Shown here: positions 45,809-60,098 of the stretch, piece by piece | Numbering within the stretch: the stretch's first letter is position 1 | Layout: each line of letters begins with the position of its first letter | Notes under the pieces: generated by a model | Told to the model about the DNA's origin: nothing | Seen by the model: only the letters and a program-made list of their open reading frames with translations | Databases searched by the model: none | NCBI GenBank assembly: GCA_026545765.1 | Contig: CM048844.1 | Coordinates: 24,126,237 to 24,190,236, forward strand | Reading direction: 5' to 3' | Origin: Plantago major | Taxonomy: Eukaryota > Streptophyta > Magnoliopsida > Lamiales > Plantaginaceae | Length of the DNA: 64,000 bases | Program-made: the position numbers and the translations under genes

Positions 45809-47406
45809 CTTCTTGATTCTCAGTTCTCAAACTGACTGATTTTGCTTCTCGGCTCTGTAATTAACAGAGACGAAGACGGTAGACCGCCTTTGGCTCAAGC
45901 TTCTCTGATTAAAACACAACTTTGTTTGGATTGTTTCTAATATTATTATTACATTTAAAATAAATAAATGAAAAAAAATAGAAAATGCAAAATAACAAAA
46001 TCTAAAGGAGAAAAGTCAAAAAAAGTTGAACAAAACGAGAGAAACATAAAAGGATAATAAAAGAAAACAAGTGACAAATAACAAGAAAAAGAAAAGAAAA
46101 TAAAAAAATTAGAAAAATAAACAAAAGAGACTTATGCGCGTTTTACTCACTGAAACCCGCACCAACACTGAACCCTATGAAATGCCAATATGTATTCGCA
46201 GGTTCTCATCTCCATCAGCGTTTTGAAAAATAGTGATGTATTGTAAGAAATACTATATGGTACTATCAAATTGTGAACTTTTATTAAATTAGAATTTTCT
46301 AAGTTTTCTAGTAGTAAGTTATACTATTTTGTTAGTGCACCAATTTCGTTAACTTGGGAGTTTAACTGTCATCTTAAACGTTATGTAGCTTCATTATTGA
46401 ATAAGCGAATTTAACATTAACGTTTTTATCAAATCAAATATCCAATTCAAATTTCACGTATCCATATCCCTTCAGAAGTATATGATGTCGATTTATAAAT
46501 TCTAAATCCAAAATCAAAATAGTAATAGCTGGAGTGTTTGGTTCCAAACTCGAATCTCAATTCGAGTTGAGTTTTTCTGTACAAATTGGTTACAAAAACT
46601 CTATTCGAATTGAGATAACTATGTATGACTATCGATGTATATTGATGGTGTTACAATGGCTACATGCACCAGACCTCAACCTTAAGTTATAAGTTTTTTA
46701 TCTAAAAAGAAAAAACCACGAGTTTCATCATTGTGTGCCCCACACACAACTGTGTAGAGGGTGGAGGTGAAACTTCATACTAATAATTCAATATCGTCTT
46801 TTTTTTATCGTTAGGTATTATATACTTTTGCACTGATGGGTGAGTATGATGTTGCTCTAAGAATAGGAGGGAGTACATAACAATGACATGATGACGGTGA
46901 ATGATAATGCGAGAGCAATGACCCCTAAAAATTAGTCTGGAATTTTATGAGCTTGTTAGGGGTCATTAGTTTTACTTGGTTTTATCCTCATCATCAAAAT
47001 CTAAATACAAATTGTTCTGCATTCATACATTTTACCAAATCAGCCGCAGAATAATATGAAAATCTAAAGATACCAAAACATTGAGAAAATCCCATTCTTT
47101 GTATAACAAATGCTAATCAAAATTACAAAGCCTGGTATGTTAACTTTCCGAAGAACAAGCTGAACCAAACTTCCCAAAATTCATAGCTAGCTATAGGCAG
47201 GCTATGTATGAACTTCAGTCCCAACTTATTGTAATGCAATTTGCTTGCACCAAGCATCAAAACCTATTTCACCTCAATTTTCTTCATTTTTTCTACGACA
47301 TTAGTTAGCGAAAATCGCCAAAGAAGACGAAAACAATGCAAAGTTAGTTATGTTACATCCACCTGAACAATATCCTATTGTAGAATAGACACATGTCGGA
47401 TCATGT
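45809..47406. other. Intergenic upstream of metallophosphoesterase, 3' of BBM
   Basis: Begins with the leader of the metallophosphoesterase gene. 45950-46140 is an A-rich, low-complexity stretch. AGGAGGGAGTA near 46868 resembles a Stowaway right end without a clear partner. The last part is the 3' UTR of the BBM-like gene. Confidence 0.5.
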
Positions 47407-50400
47407 TTACGCATCATTCCACACTGTGAACGTTGCCATGTTGTTAGCTCTAGAAGCAATAGTTGGCACTGCAGTCGGAATCCAGTTGGTTAGTTCGCCT
47501 GATGACGGTTGCTGAGATTGATAGTACAAATTCCGCGCCTGTTGATAACCATCTGTTGATCCATACATGCCCGGATCATCTTCTGTGACAAAACCATTTT
47601 GATCACTAGTCACATTATGATCTTGGCTGTTGACCGTTCCCATCATTGGCAGGCCGAAACTCCCATTAGCCCCATAAATGTTAGTATCCGAACCTACACT
47701 TGTTGAATCCATGCCCATCAGGTTGTGCAGGATGGATGTTTGGAGTAGATTTTGTGCATTTCCAAGCTGAAGCTGATGATGAATGTCATTGCCAAAACTG
47801 TGAGATGCATCCTGATCTTGCTGCTCTTGTTTGCACCACAGACGAGGGTGAGCATAAGGGTACATGCTCAATGGCTGGTGATGAGCTTGCTGTTGGAACG
47901 CGATTGTAGGCCAGGAATGTGTGCCACCTGATCCGTAGCCAGTCAAGTTTCCTTCACTTGCACGGTGCAATTCTAGAGCCATTTCAGCATTTTCTGCATC
48001 CTTTAAGCGTTTAGCCGCTCCACCAATCGGTAGAGTGGCGCTTTCCATGATGCTTTTGACATCGTATCGATTGATTTCAAAGTTTGTTACGGCGTTTAGG
48101 CCACGGAACTTGATGGCTGCTATATCATAAGCTTCTGCTGCTTCCTCTTGTGTGCCTGAAGTTAACAAAATTCCAAAAATCCCATTAGCAAGATGATATT
48201 TTTGCAATGTCCAAACCAAAATTTGCTTTAATCTTGTTCAAAAAAAAAAAAAAAAGAAAGTAAAATTAGAGAAAAAAGATATATGCTTGATTCAAATTGA
48301 ATGTTTAATTTGATTGCTTACTGAATGTTCCCAAGTAAAGGTCCTTGTTTCCTGCAACTCTTCCAATTCTTGCTTGCCACCTTCCATGCTGATGATGTCT
48401 GTTTGTCATGAAAAATCATCGCCATCAATAGAATTTTCGGTTTTGTGATATGTTTAGAATTCCTAAAAAATCAAGACTTTCCGGAACGGAACGTTTCTAT
48501 GGTATAACACAAAAATAAATAATTTTATGATCGATACATAGGATGAATCGATTTTTAACTTTTCGAAGTAGTTTCCAATTTCATGTAAATTAATTCCATC
48601 ACAGTAAGCTGAAAAACCGATATTTGTCTCGAAACTTTTGTACAATTAATTTATTTATACATATACCTGGTTACTCCACGGTAAATCGAAGCCCCTCTAG
48701 AGAATCCGCTACTCTTTCTGCATTTTTTAGAATTGTTAATATTTGACATGATATATACAGTACAAAAATGTTGCTGAAATCTGAATATTACTTTTTTATC
48801 AGGAGAAGTTTTTATTAATTCATTTACCTTCTTAAAGATGCTACATATTCCTGCCTGGTCATGTGCTTCATTTCCTCTATTTCTTTCTCATAGTTGCTAG
48901 TCTGTAAATTTCATAATAACACAACATTAGCAATTGAAATGTACCTAAAAATGTTCTTAATTACATGAGGTGAAAAAATCTATCATATTGTTAAGTTGTA
49001 GGATTGAAATTATATAACCAATGACTACTCACCGGGAAATTGGTAGTAGTGGTAGTTCCCCAATATTTCAATGCCGCTAAATCATATGATCTTGCTGCTT
49101 TATCTTCCTTGTCATAACCTCCTATAAGACCATTTGTTCAAATCAAAATCACATTCATAAAGATACAAATTAAACCTAAGAATTTTAATTTATTTTTACA
49201 ATATTATTATTATGATAAGCTGATAACCAAGGTTACAAAAACATGATCTAGACAAACGGCAAGTCACGGTTCATGTACTTGAAATTAAACTACATAAGAT
49301 AATAGAAACATTAAGAGGAAAAAATGGAGAAATGCACTTACCCAAGTAAACTGCAGTAACATTGAATCATGCATCCACGACAAGCATTTGGAGACAAAAA
49401 AAAGCAAGAGTTAAAATCAAGAAATCATATTAAAAAAAAATCAACAAAAAAGTAAAAAAAAATAAAATTGTTGAGTAATTTGTAACATTTGGTAATGGGA
49501 GACACTTAGTTCCATACCTTGCCTTCCTTTACGGGTTTGTCCCTCTCTTCTGCAACTATTATCCCACAAATGTGCCTCATATCTACCAGTCCATCTATGC
49601 CTGTAATAATTTAATAAAATAAATAAATCTTTTAAAACTACATTTCCAAATTTAAGCAATCAAATCAAACTATTAAAAAGAGAACAAAGAGTTTGAATTA
49701 AAATTACCTAGTTACACCACGGTAAATAGAGGTCCGTTGTCCAAACGTATCAATAGACTTCCTAGGCACGGGTTCTATTGCACCACTTGCAGCCTGAATA
49801 GTACTCTCCACCGCATTAGCAGGTTGTACCTTGCTACCGTCCGAGGTACAGCTCTCCACTGCATTGCCATTGACAAGTGCCAATGGTGCTGAACTTTGTG
49901 AGCCAGTGCTCATAGAAAGCGACAAACTCTGCGCCTGACCCTGCGGCTGCACCACTTCATCTTCGGCCTTGTTTCCGACCACGTGGGGTGGGGCCGGGTT
50001 GTTCCTTAGCCAGTTCTTGATCATTGAAAGCCCAATGTTGCCGTTGGTGTTGTTAGTATCATTTTCTTGGTAGATGTTGTAAGAATTAGTAGTGCTGTCA
50101 TTGGTGATGGTTTGATGTTGATGATAATGAGTTGGAATATTTGATTGGTGATTATGATCATGAGTAGTATTGAATGAATGGCCTAAGAAATTTTCCAGCT
50201 TTGGAGTTTCTTGATTCTCTTGTAGATTTTGGCTATTGCATGAATATGTGTTCATACTCATTTCCTTCATGTTCCAATCTGTAAAAACAAATACAAAAAA
50301 CATAGGAAAATAATATCAAAAGAACTATTTGCACTGAAAAAAAAAAAAGAATTAAAAAAATTTGCCATTGACAAACCCTATAACATTATCCTACTTGAGC

Positions 50401-50897
50401 ACATAGTATTTGTTCCACAACTATTTAATATGCTTTTAAAGTTCTCATTTTCACATGAAATCATTTTATTTTTTCGGTAATTTAAAGAGTTACTCTTGTA
50501 AAAATCCGATTTTCCTATTAGGATTAGGAAAAACCAACAAAAACACTTAGTTAGAATAATTTAAAATAACGTTCGTATGTAATTTTTCGTAATGCTTAGA
50601 AAAGACGACTCGATTGTAAAAATTTCACAAATTTGTATAGTAAATGAGTATGGACAAACCTTGAGATTGAGAGGTGTTTCTGTTGAAACCTTGGAGAAAG
50701 GAGAAAGGAGTTGGAGGAAGGTTAAGAGAAGGAAGATTCATTGCCGAGTCTTCATGAGAAGATAGATCAAAGCAATCACTAGAGACTTGATGATCACCAT
50801 CTGAGTTGAAGACCGAGTTTTGTGACTCGTGGTGAGTTTGTGAGTTGAGTTCTTGGGGTGAAAGTGAGAAACCCAACCAGTTGTTCATTGGAGTCAT
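47407..50897 (-). CDS. BABY BOOM-like AP2/ANT transcription factor
   Basis: Nine exons on the minus strand: 50660-50897, 49708-50278, 49518-49600, 49342-49350, 49033-49121, 48828-48901, 48667-48717, 48322-48398, 47407-48155; 646 aa. N-terminal motifs: [32 protein letters not shown] and LSLSM; the GLSMIKxWLR block is characteristic of BBM/PLT-type members. Two AP2 domains follow: R1 ([20 protein letters not shown] with the insertion typical of R1, ending near NFP) and R2 ([20 protein letters not shown], ending near VTNFEINRY). They are joined by the linker [20 protein letters not shown]. The C-terminus is Gln/His-rich and ends FTVWNDA. Exon 4 is a 9-nt microexon coding VYL, a known trait of this lineage. 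Known role: embryo and root-meristem identity. BBM is preferred over PLT1/2 by the N-terminus; PLT-type paralogue is the alternative. Confidence 0.92.
49342..49350 (-). other. 9-nt microexon of the BBM-like gene
   Basis: Minus strand TTTACTTGG between TACTGCAG and GTAAGTG. It completes the split Val codon and supplies Tyr-Leu and the first base of Gly in QVYLGGY of the first AP2 domain. Frame continuity requires it: without it the domain loses three residues. Confidence 0.92.
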
Positions 50898-51164
50898 TTT
50901 ACTATAGGTGAAAATGAAATGAAAGAAATGAAGGATGGATGATGATATTTATCTTTTCAAACTAGTGGGAAGTACTACAGTTCATGCATGAAGTACAAAG
51001 TGAGAAAGTTGAAGAGTTTTTCTTTTCTTTTTTTTTAACTTTCTTCTTTTTTGTTCTTGGTTTTGTTTGGTTGTGGAGGGCAAGATATGAAGAGAAGAAG
51101 AGGAAAGGGTCCAAGAATTCAAAGGGAGAAAGATTTTAGTAGTTTCAAAGCAAAGTGGAGATTT

Positions 51165-51173
51165 TATTTTATA
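51165..51173 (-). promoter_or_regulatory. Candidate TATA box of the BBM-like gene
   Basis: TATAAAATA on the minus strand, about 270 bp upstream of the start codon, with a pyrimidine-rich stretch between. Other AT-rich strings nearby make this tentative. Confidence 0.35.
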
Positions 51174-54100
51174 TGCAAAAGCAAAACAAAGTTCTTTTTT
51201 TCTCTCTCAAGATTTTGTTGGCCATAAATGGGGTGCCACTGTAAGTAAGTAAATGAAGGGCAGAGCAGGCAAGACACTAATCCCAAAAAGCTCTATGATT
51301 TCATGAAGTTAGGGTTGAGAAGGAGGCCTATAATGGTCATTTGCAGCAAACATGAGTAATAAGTGAGATATTGAATTTTTTAGTGTGAAAGTTTTGACTG
51401 GTATGCAGAATTATGCCTAACAACTCCTAATTAAGAAGCCTCTTGAAACATGCACCATTTACTATGCTATTATTGTTAATTAATTAAGTATATTGTATAG
51501 GACTAATTAGGGTTTACAATTACTCTATGTGCCTAGTACTTGGGGAAAGGAATACACGAGCAATTATTTAAAATAAAATGGTGTTCATCAACTGTTTCAA
51601 GAATCATTATCAGTAGTGAAACTAGAAAAAAGAATGAAAATTAGGAAAAAAGTTACACATGAAGACAAATAACTCTTACTAGAATATATATTTTTCTTGA
51701 CAACTAACATGACATGAGAATAGGAGAATAGGGTGGACCAAGAATTTTTTTCATTGTAAAAGAATTGCAAATTTATTTGTAAGCTCGCCCAAAATAATAA
51801 TTTAATTAAAATGTTTATTTTAAATTAAAAGATATAAATTTAAGACATCCGTAAAGAACATAGGGCTTTTGGGTATTGACAAATGAGAATGCTTGTTTAT
51901 AGATAGGATAAGTAGTTAAACTTTTTTCACCATGAAATTTCATGTTTGTGTGGGGAAATTTGCTAGTTTAGGGATTTTATGGTTGTTTGAAAATTTGGTA
52001 TTTTGGGCATCGATCCAAAACAAATCAAGGAGCTAATTCAATGTATGCACATAAATATGAGTGTGTAGAGTTTGTGAAATTAAGTTGTATTGTTTCAATC
52101 TTCCGTACCGCATGATGTACTAACGCTCGATACTTTAGAAGTTATACCACGTACATAAAATGTTATAATGTAAAACACATTAAATAATCGGGAGGTACAG
52201 AAACAAGTTTTATCTTACCTTTTATTGCATGTAACTAATTAGATCTTTTTAGAGTGTCTCCATAAAACATCAATTTTGGATTCTGCTTATGTTCTCCAGT
52301 TATACATAATTAAAAATTAAAAATACAAACTTTCAGGAGATATCGTATTTCGAAGGGACATTTCAACATCTTATATTTAACTACAAGCATCAAATGTTCA
52401 ACTACAAAACATCATGTGTATAATATTCTGTTTTAAAATTGCAGGTTTTAAAATTGCATTATCTATAATTTTAAATATGTGATATTTGTAGCTAAATATG
52501 CGATGTTTAATTTGTTCTCTCTGAGATACAGTCTCTCGCAAAAGTTGCTCAATTAGAAAACGTTCAAGTGAAGCATGTCATTTGTCTTTGGTCAATCATC
52601 GTGCGTGGTTTAGCTAAATAAGCCTATTTGGTGAATGCATGTCGATAAGGTGATAGATTTAATAGTTCAGTCTAAATTAGATACCTATTTAAATCATCAT
52701 ATACCAATGAGTTCCAATAATATGCCCAAAATCATCATATATAAATAAATTGACCTTCTTATTAGTTTGTTTTACCAACATACACCGAAAGTATCTCCAC
52801 ATCGAAAAGTTGCTTAGATTGTTCTAATACCAACACAAACATTTCAAATCGCCAATTAGCTAGCTAGCTCTATTTAAGTATAAAAGTAGATATATCTTGA
52901 TTAAACTATGTTACATGTTACAAGTAGTTAAATAAAAACACGTATGTTATGTACAGTAAGTAAGATACGTATGTGAATCCAAAAAGCTAGCTAGGTGTCC
53001 GTCCAAGTTGAAGTTATCTTGATAGTAAGTGAATTAATAATAGTATAATGTGAGGTAACACATGGTCTTTGGAAACTAAGGCCAGGCATGTGGTTTAGTT
53101 TTTCTTTTTGCCGTAATCTAAACACAATCAATTAAAATTGTAGTATCTAATTATCTATATATTTCTACCTTCTTGAATGGATCTTCATCATTCCATTAAT
53201 CCCAGGCTATCCCTTTGAACGTTCAACGCTATCTATCAACTAGTAGCACATTAGATTCTCTTAACCAGCATCAATCATTTTAGTAATCTTTCACTTGTAT
53301 ATTCTACTAGTATCTTTGGTACTGCTTAGTATTGGTAAATGCATTCAGATTTATAAATCACGCGCTATAATATAGCTGTGCACTTTCTGTCCCACCCCTT
53401 TGTGTTATCTTCACACATATATTTGAGTCACGATTTTAAGTTTTGGGGTAAATTTTAAAATAATATAATGAACAAATACTTTGACACAACTTTCTATTCA
53501 ATTTAAATCTCATTATAGCAATGTAATGGAATGTTGTATTTTGTCGATCCATCACGAACTATTAAAAGTGGCTAGAGTTCGCCAAGCAAGTACAATCCAA
53601 TGGAGTATCTTTTATTTAATCATTATTTACATCTTTAGAATATTATTTTGCGCGAGAGGTCTTGAAGAAGATGGCAATTGCTAGATTCTCTGATGATAAG
53701 GCAGGTAGATTATTTAGGACCTCTTATTTTATTCCTGCATATATGTTTACTTATTTTATTTTCATTAGAACTACTGCGGGAATTCTAAATCAATATCAAT
53801 GTAGTAAGGTAATATATAATAATACCTAGCTAACTCTCTAATTATAATTTGATAAATGAATTCAGATATTTCCACCGATACCGCTTTGCGTGCACCGGTT
53901 AAACGACCGTTTAACTGTGAATCAACTCTATAAATAGGTGAAATTGTGCCAAAATCTCTTGAAGGCGTCAAATTCGGGCGAATTACTCAGTAATTCGTAC
54001 CACGAATTACCCGTTGAAACCAACATTCCAACACAATATCAAATAAGAAAACATGGAGAATAATATACGTGCATGAGCTAAAATGGTGAAGTGGGGTTTG

Positions 54101-54261
54101 GACCCGCATCTTAATCAAAAAGAAAATATTGAGTTAATACCACTCTTGGCAAGAAACAAATGCTATAATTAATGGGGCACAATATTAGTACAATATTATC
54201 GAGGATGGGATGCTCGATCTCGAAGTATACCAAATACGGAGTATCACATACCCATACAAAC

Positions 54262-54492
54262 TAATTATTTTCTCGAATAAAGCTTTCATTTTAACTTTTT
54301 AAACTTTTCATCTTTAACTATTAATTAATCTTAATGAATGTAAAATGTTCAATTTTTTTATATAATGAAACTTTAGGGGCTAAATTTTCATTATATAAAA
54401 AAATTGAACATTTTACATGTGCGATTTAAGATTAATTCAGAATAATAAAAACCTAAAAAATCAAAGTTTTAAACTTGTTTTATCGTAAGTAC
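54262..54492. mobile_element. Second copy of the palindromic-core MITE
   Basis: The core 54339-54417 is an almost perfect palindrome starting TGTAAAATGTTCAATTTT and ending with its complement. It shares most of its core words and flanking words (GATTAATTCA) with the MITE at 32732-32990. Outer ends are degraded, so the limits are approximate. Confidence 0.65.
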
Positions 54493-57400
54493 TATTTTTT
54501 TAGTAGTAGAGAAATCAAGGAAGTTATTGTTGGGACTGAGGTAGTATGCAATAGGTCATGATCGATCAATTGTAAGCAGAATTAAGGTATATACATAGGG
54601 TTGATTCGTTTAAAAGATGGAGCGAATTGAAGGCCCCTCCTGCAGTTTGCACACCCATATCCATGTCCCATGAGAGGCATGTGACATATATATACGATCG
54701 ACTAGACTAGTGCATGTACAGATTAGCTACTGCGAATTAGGATTTAAGGATAGGACACAAGTCTTTTCTATGTCAGATATATATATATATATGCGGGACA
54801 CTACGTACTGCCACTCGGCCACTCCACAAACCAACTCCCGGCCCGGCCCTCATTACTTTTTATAATACTCCTTTAATTTTTGAAGAAGAAGAAGAAAAGG
54901 AAACGGAGATTGTGCCCAATGGTTTGAGTACTACTTGAATTCGGGAATGATAGTGGTTAATTTGCAATTTTCGGATGATATTATTAATTTTTGAAAACTA
55001 GTAAAATTGTACTATGTATTATAGGGTAATGTATGTTGTCAAGATTATTACATCTCTCTATTATATATTCAATGAACCGGTATATAAAGATAAAATGTCA
55101 CATTTACGTTTGTAATTAATTATGTTAGTTAAAAAATTACTTAATAAATTTATATTGTAAAAGTACATTATGCAAACCTTTATATAACACTGCCTATAAT
55201 TTTACTAAATACTTTTTGAATGTAATTTATAGTTGAAGTTGACTTCAAAAAATTTAAGAGGATCATATATGGAAGCTAGGATGGAGATGATATGAAAATT
55301 TTGAGCATGCAGAGGGAACATGACGGCCTTTAAACACCCATAACTTTTTCACACTTCATCCGGCCCATATCGATCCAATATTTGTGTCCTTAATCATTAA
55401 ACTGCTCCCCCGCTAGAGACGGGAGTCTTTCAGTTCTGCACAAATGCATTATCCGATCCATCACTCTTTTTTAAAAAAATATTCTTCTTTCTTTCTGCTG
55501 CCTCAACACTGAGCATAACAATAATTCATGCATGGACTGACAGCAGGTGAGGTGACACACCTTATCATACTTTACTTGGTGTCAATTTATCTACTTATAA
55601 TTAAGTGATATTCTGTTTGAATTGGTGAAAATGTAATTCGGCTCAGGTTATAACTTACACATATCGTCTACTTATGTGACGAGGTATTGCAGTGGTTATG
55701 AATGCTATACCATCTAAAGATTTACAAATTACATGAATTTGTGGAAGGGCATGAATGAACCATCTATAAGCTAGGAATTTTGATGTAGGTGATTCTAACA
55801 AAAAATAATTTATTTACCATGGACGAGTAAGGAACAATTGACCATTGTAAAGGGAAGAATCCGTACGTAATGCAAATGAGCTAACTGGCAGGAGCTACAA
55901 AACAAAGGATGAAATAATAAGAAATGCCAAGTATGTGCCCTGTAAGAGGACATTAACCCTTGTTTCGTGGCCCTAAATTAAATTAATTAGCTAGCCAATT
56001 AGGGTATATTAATTTAACTAATTGATCTCAGTATCTATATAATTATTCTTATATTATACATGCAGTGAGTCACATCAAGATTTAGGGACAGATTGGAACA
56101 AGTTATTCCAAAGCTATCTTATAAATATAACCACATTATTTCTAACCACGTACTACTATATATAGATCTTCAGTACTAGTTATCACTAAAACCGGAATTA
56201 AGGAATTAACTCACCTGAAAACTTCGTTAAACAGCAACCTTTTGGGTCAATTCATATTACATTAGCAGTCAAATAATAATTGGAAGAAGGGAACAAAGTG
56301 TACGATCGATAAATCTTGGGACATTTTGAAAGTATTTATATACTAAATTGTTAGGAGATGCGAACCCATATAGAGATTACGGAAATAAACGCTATCAATT
56401 GTTATTTCATTTTAATGATTTATGTTATTTATGTGAGATATTTCATTGGTATGCCTAATAGATAGTCTTTTCGGAGACGTTCTCGTTTTTATCGGAGCAG
56501 ACCCAGGAGGGGGCATTTGCCCCAACCTTAAAATTTGAATAGAAAAAATATTATATGCAATAGTTTTAAAAAATTGGAGTTTGTCCTTCCTAACCCGCAA
56601 CGTAACCTCATATATATAATTCCCGAGCTCTAATTCGAGTCCGCTAGTATTTTTGTAGTATAACACCAATACCATAAGAAAATCCTACGCTAGGGTCAAA
56701 AGTTACGCAAGACCACTTTATTTTGGTAAGGCTTATGAAATATTGAAATTATGATTACAAATGATACTTTCCGAGGGTAAAGTATGAATTTTGTACTAGA
56801 GTTTACACTGTAAAAATTGGATTATGGGCTAGCAGCTGGCATATTTGTTTTTACCGCCTTTTGATTATCTTTATATAGTGTTGATCTTCAACGGTCAAAG
56901 TTACCATTGAGTTTTTTGCACCCTTCGAGATACTCTTAATAATTTACACTCACACTTTGTCTACACATGTAATATTAGTAATTGGTGGTTTAACTATTGT
57001 AGAGTAAGATGGTTATGTATCTTATTTTAAAGGCATTGATCGACAAAGTGAGCTAGCTAGCTTCTTTAATTTATGTAAAACTGAGCTCATTAATCCCCAT
57101 AAAATCTTTGCAGGATTATTGACCGTAATTGCACGCCTACTTTTGTTTAAATTTGCAACATTGCGAACCATATATAATTCTGCATGCATGCTTTGTTGAG
57201 TTAATCGATCACTTAGCTACATAGTTTTGTTAGTGTGTAGAACCTAATGTTGATCTTTTTCAATTTTTTTATTTCCATCACAACATCATAATCTAGGAGT
57301 TATTTCTCATTGGGATTATATATACTCCATTATTTCCACGATGGCCGGACGGTTGGTTAAAATATGTAGGTGTTAACTTTCGAGCCCGTATCATATAAGC

Positions 57401-58591
57401 GGAAGCAAGATAAACGTCAATCTAGCTAACCCGTAGAATAGCAAATTCGATAGCAAAACAACTATCAATTAGAGTTCAAACTCAATATTCTTCGTGAAAA
57501 CCAAAGACACAATGCATGTCTAGATTAATTTTGGAAGAAAACAACTTAATGTAACAGACTCAAATTCTTGGTCAAATTTAAGTGATAAAGAGTTGTACAA
57601 CATACAATATTATTGTGAAATAATGGGAAAAAACGGAGAATGGCAAGGTACACTGCCCGATTTTGATGGGCCAAGTCACGATTCTAAGACTGGGCTTTAC
57701 AAGGTAAGTGGGCCTAGATCGGGCCTCAAGAAGTCCGGCCCGCCATTGACATCGTAGCTAGGATAACTGCTTAACAAGTCCAAGGTGCACTTACTATAAA
57801 TCGGGAGCTAAATTTACACACCTAAGATGGTTGGCCAGTCACCTTAATTTTTTAAAAATCATAGGGAGTAGCTTTTCAAATCTATGTATACTTAATTACT
57901 CACGTTATTAACATAATTTAAACCAATAATGTAACAACTCGATCATTAATAGACGAGAACCGACGCTTTTGACCAATACAATTAGTCATAGACTGCTTAC
58001 AGATATCATACAGGTGATATGATGAGTTCACTTTACCCACACATGTACTTTACCACACACTCTGTCTGTAAATACTTGTGGACACAAGGAATATATTGTA
58101 ATATCAATTGTAAATAATTGTAGTAGATAAATGAATGAGAAAAGGACAGAAAGGAGGAGAGAAAAGAGGAATGAAATGAAGTGATGGGAAGTGGGATTGT
58201 ATTGGAGAAATCGTCGGAGCACCCGTGCCTCCTCGGAAACGTACTACTATTACCAGTCCACGACTATGCCAAAACCCAGCCATATATACTATTCATTCAC
58301 GACTTCCTGTTCCGATCCTTTATTTTAATAAAACACTTTTTATTCTTATTTTAATCCAACATTGTTTCAACCTAATTAACATCCTTTGCACTTCTCTAGC
58401 AGTATTAATCGCCCCAAAATTTGAAATGAATTAAAATGATTGAGAACGATACTTATATAAGTTGCACCATATACTCGGAAATTCATCCATAACAATTCGA
58501 AAGTTAAAATACTCTAACTTTTGTTTCTTTCTCACTACCAGTATATCATTTTGTTTCTTTTTCATATTAAAATTAATACTGTAATTACAAT

Positions 58592-58822
58592 TGTAATACC
58601 CAACATCTCACATCGGTTACGAGAGGGTGAATGATATATAAGTAGACCACAACTCTCAATTAGTATGATCGATGTCTTTTGAGTAATTCCAAAAGCAAAT
58701 TCGTACGGGCTCCACCCTAAAGCGGACAATATCATACTAGCATGACGTGTATGACCAAGTCATGCATAACCGCGTTTGCTTAAAGGGTCGGGTCTCGATC
58801 AATTATTGGTCAGGTCGTTACA
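58592..58822. repeat. Solo LTR, TRIM-like, with perfect target duplication
   Basis: 231 bp starting TGTAATACCC and ending TCGTTACA, flanked on both sides by ACAAT (58587-58591 and 58823-58827). CAACATCTCACATCGGTT and AAAGCGGACAATATCAT inside are strings I associate with small TRIM-type plant retroelements. A TATATAAG box lies near 58634. No internal domain, so a solo LTR. Confidence 0.85.
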
Positions 58823-60098
58823 ACAATATTGTTTCAATTATCATCACATAATTAAATAGTAAAATCAACCAATTTACTTTAACATTTTCCACTGGTTTTT
58901 AAGAAAATGTGCATATATATATACACTTTCTAGTACTACTGGTGAAAAATACTATATACACTCTCCAGTACTACTAGTGAAAAGTATGAAGATATATTTA
59001 TGAATCATGTCTAGAAAAGTTTGATGTGATATTAATTGAATTTACATAACGTAGTTGAGGGTGAAACTAAACTGCTAACATAATTGTTAGGAATGTAGTA
59101 AATTGATGGTATAATTAGACCATGAACAGTATTGAACTTCAATTTTCTTGCAGGTAGGTGATCGTCCCTTGACTTCTATTCTTTCTCCACATGACGACCC
59201 GTCTAAATTTCACTTGGCGTGAGAATTTCTTTGTTCCTCTGACACAAACTTGGCTGCATTCTCTCATCCTCGACAATGCAAAATTTAAATTGTCTATACA
59301 TATTGTAGCCAGTGCAAAATGAATCTCTATACATATTTCGATGCAATCTCTCATCTATTATTAAAGTTATATTACACAATTAGACGGATAAAATATACAA
59401 TAATGTATGCGTGATTGAAAAACATGTGATGAATTAGTACTAAACTCCCTTAGTCATTAAAATGTAAACGTACTCACACCGATTGTCTTTTTACGGTGTG
59501 TGAGATGTACTCGCGTTTAGAAATGTTACTTTACGTTTTCTTACTATAAATAAATGTACCCGAGTTATCAAAATTAAACACAAAGATCTTGAAATTCTTA
59601 TAAAGTCGGGATACCCAATTCACATAATTTATCTATAAAAAAGCAAAGGAATTCATGTTTTATGAGTGGATGTAACACTTGATCATTAAAGTGCGTTCCT
59701 ACTTCTCATGCGGGTTTAATTGTGGATGTCTTGTTACTTGTTAATTTATCTACTCCGCCAATTAGAAAACATCTGTATGTTCAAATGATTCATGTAATCA
59801 CTTTGAGATAAGCCGATAAGGTAGCCAAAAAAAACCTGGGAATGCTCAAATTTTTGTTGAGATGCATACATTTGATCTAATACAATTACTATAGAACTAG
59901 CCTGCAAGAACTAAAGATCATGATATTATCAACTCAAACCCCAAAAAAAACAGCCAATTGGGATTCACACTCTTCCTTTGACTAGCTAGGACCATCTTGA
60001 ATTTTTCACCCCAAAATTTTACACCACCGAACTTTTATACCACATGAAATATTCAGTAAATATATATGTTTTCGGTGTAATTTATGAGGAACTACATT
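58823..60098. other. Intergenic between two solo LTRs
   Basis: AT-rich; contains a small direct repeat near 58925-58985 (CTAGTACTACTGGTGAAAA and CCAGTACTACTAGTGAAAA). TAAACTCCCTTAGTCATT near 59443 is a weak MITE-end look-alike. No gene seen. Confidence 0.5.

Larger units (their letters stand above)
50898..58591. other. Gene-free region upstream of BBM
   Basis: About 7.7 kb of AT-rich DNA. The first kilobase or more should contain the BBM leader and promoter. Beyond that I see only chance frames, a MITE (54262-54492), a TA microsatellite (54778-54793), and a GC-richer stretch at 57610-57770 (GGGCCTAGATCGGGCCTC) of unknown nature. Confidence 0.55.

Noticed and set aside
53481-53684. 67-codon plus-strand frame upstream of BBM
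   Set aside because: Hydrophobic chance frame in AT-rich DNA without supporting signals.
57600-57780. GC-richer GGGCCT-rich stretch as a gene or CpG island
   Set aside because: No open frame, no splice-like structure and no repeat ends; left unexplained.
59440-59600. Possible Stowaway MITE starting TAAACTCCCTTAGTCATT
   Set aside because: No inverted partner with a TA flank could be found.
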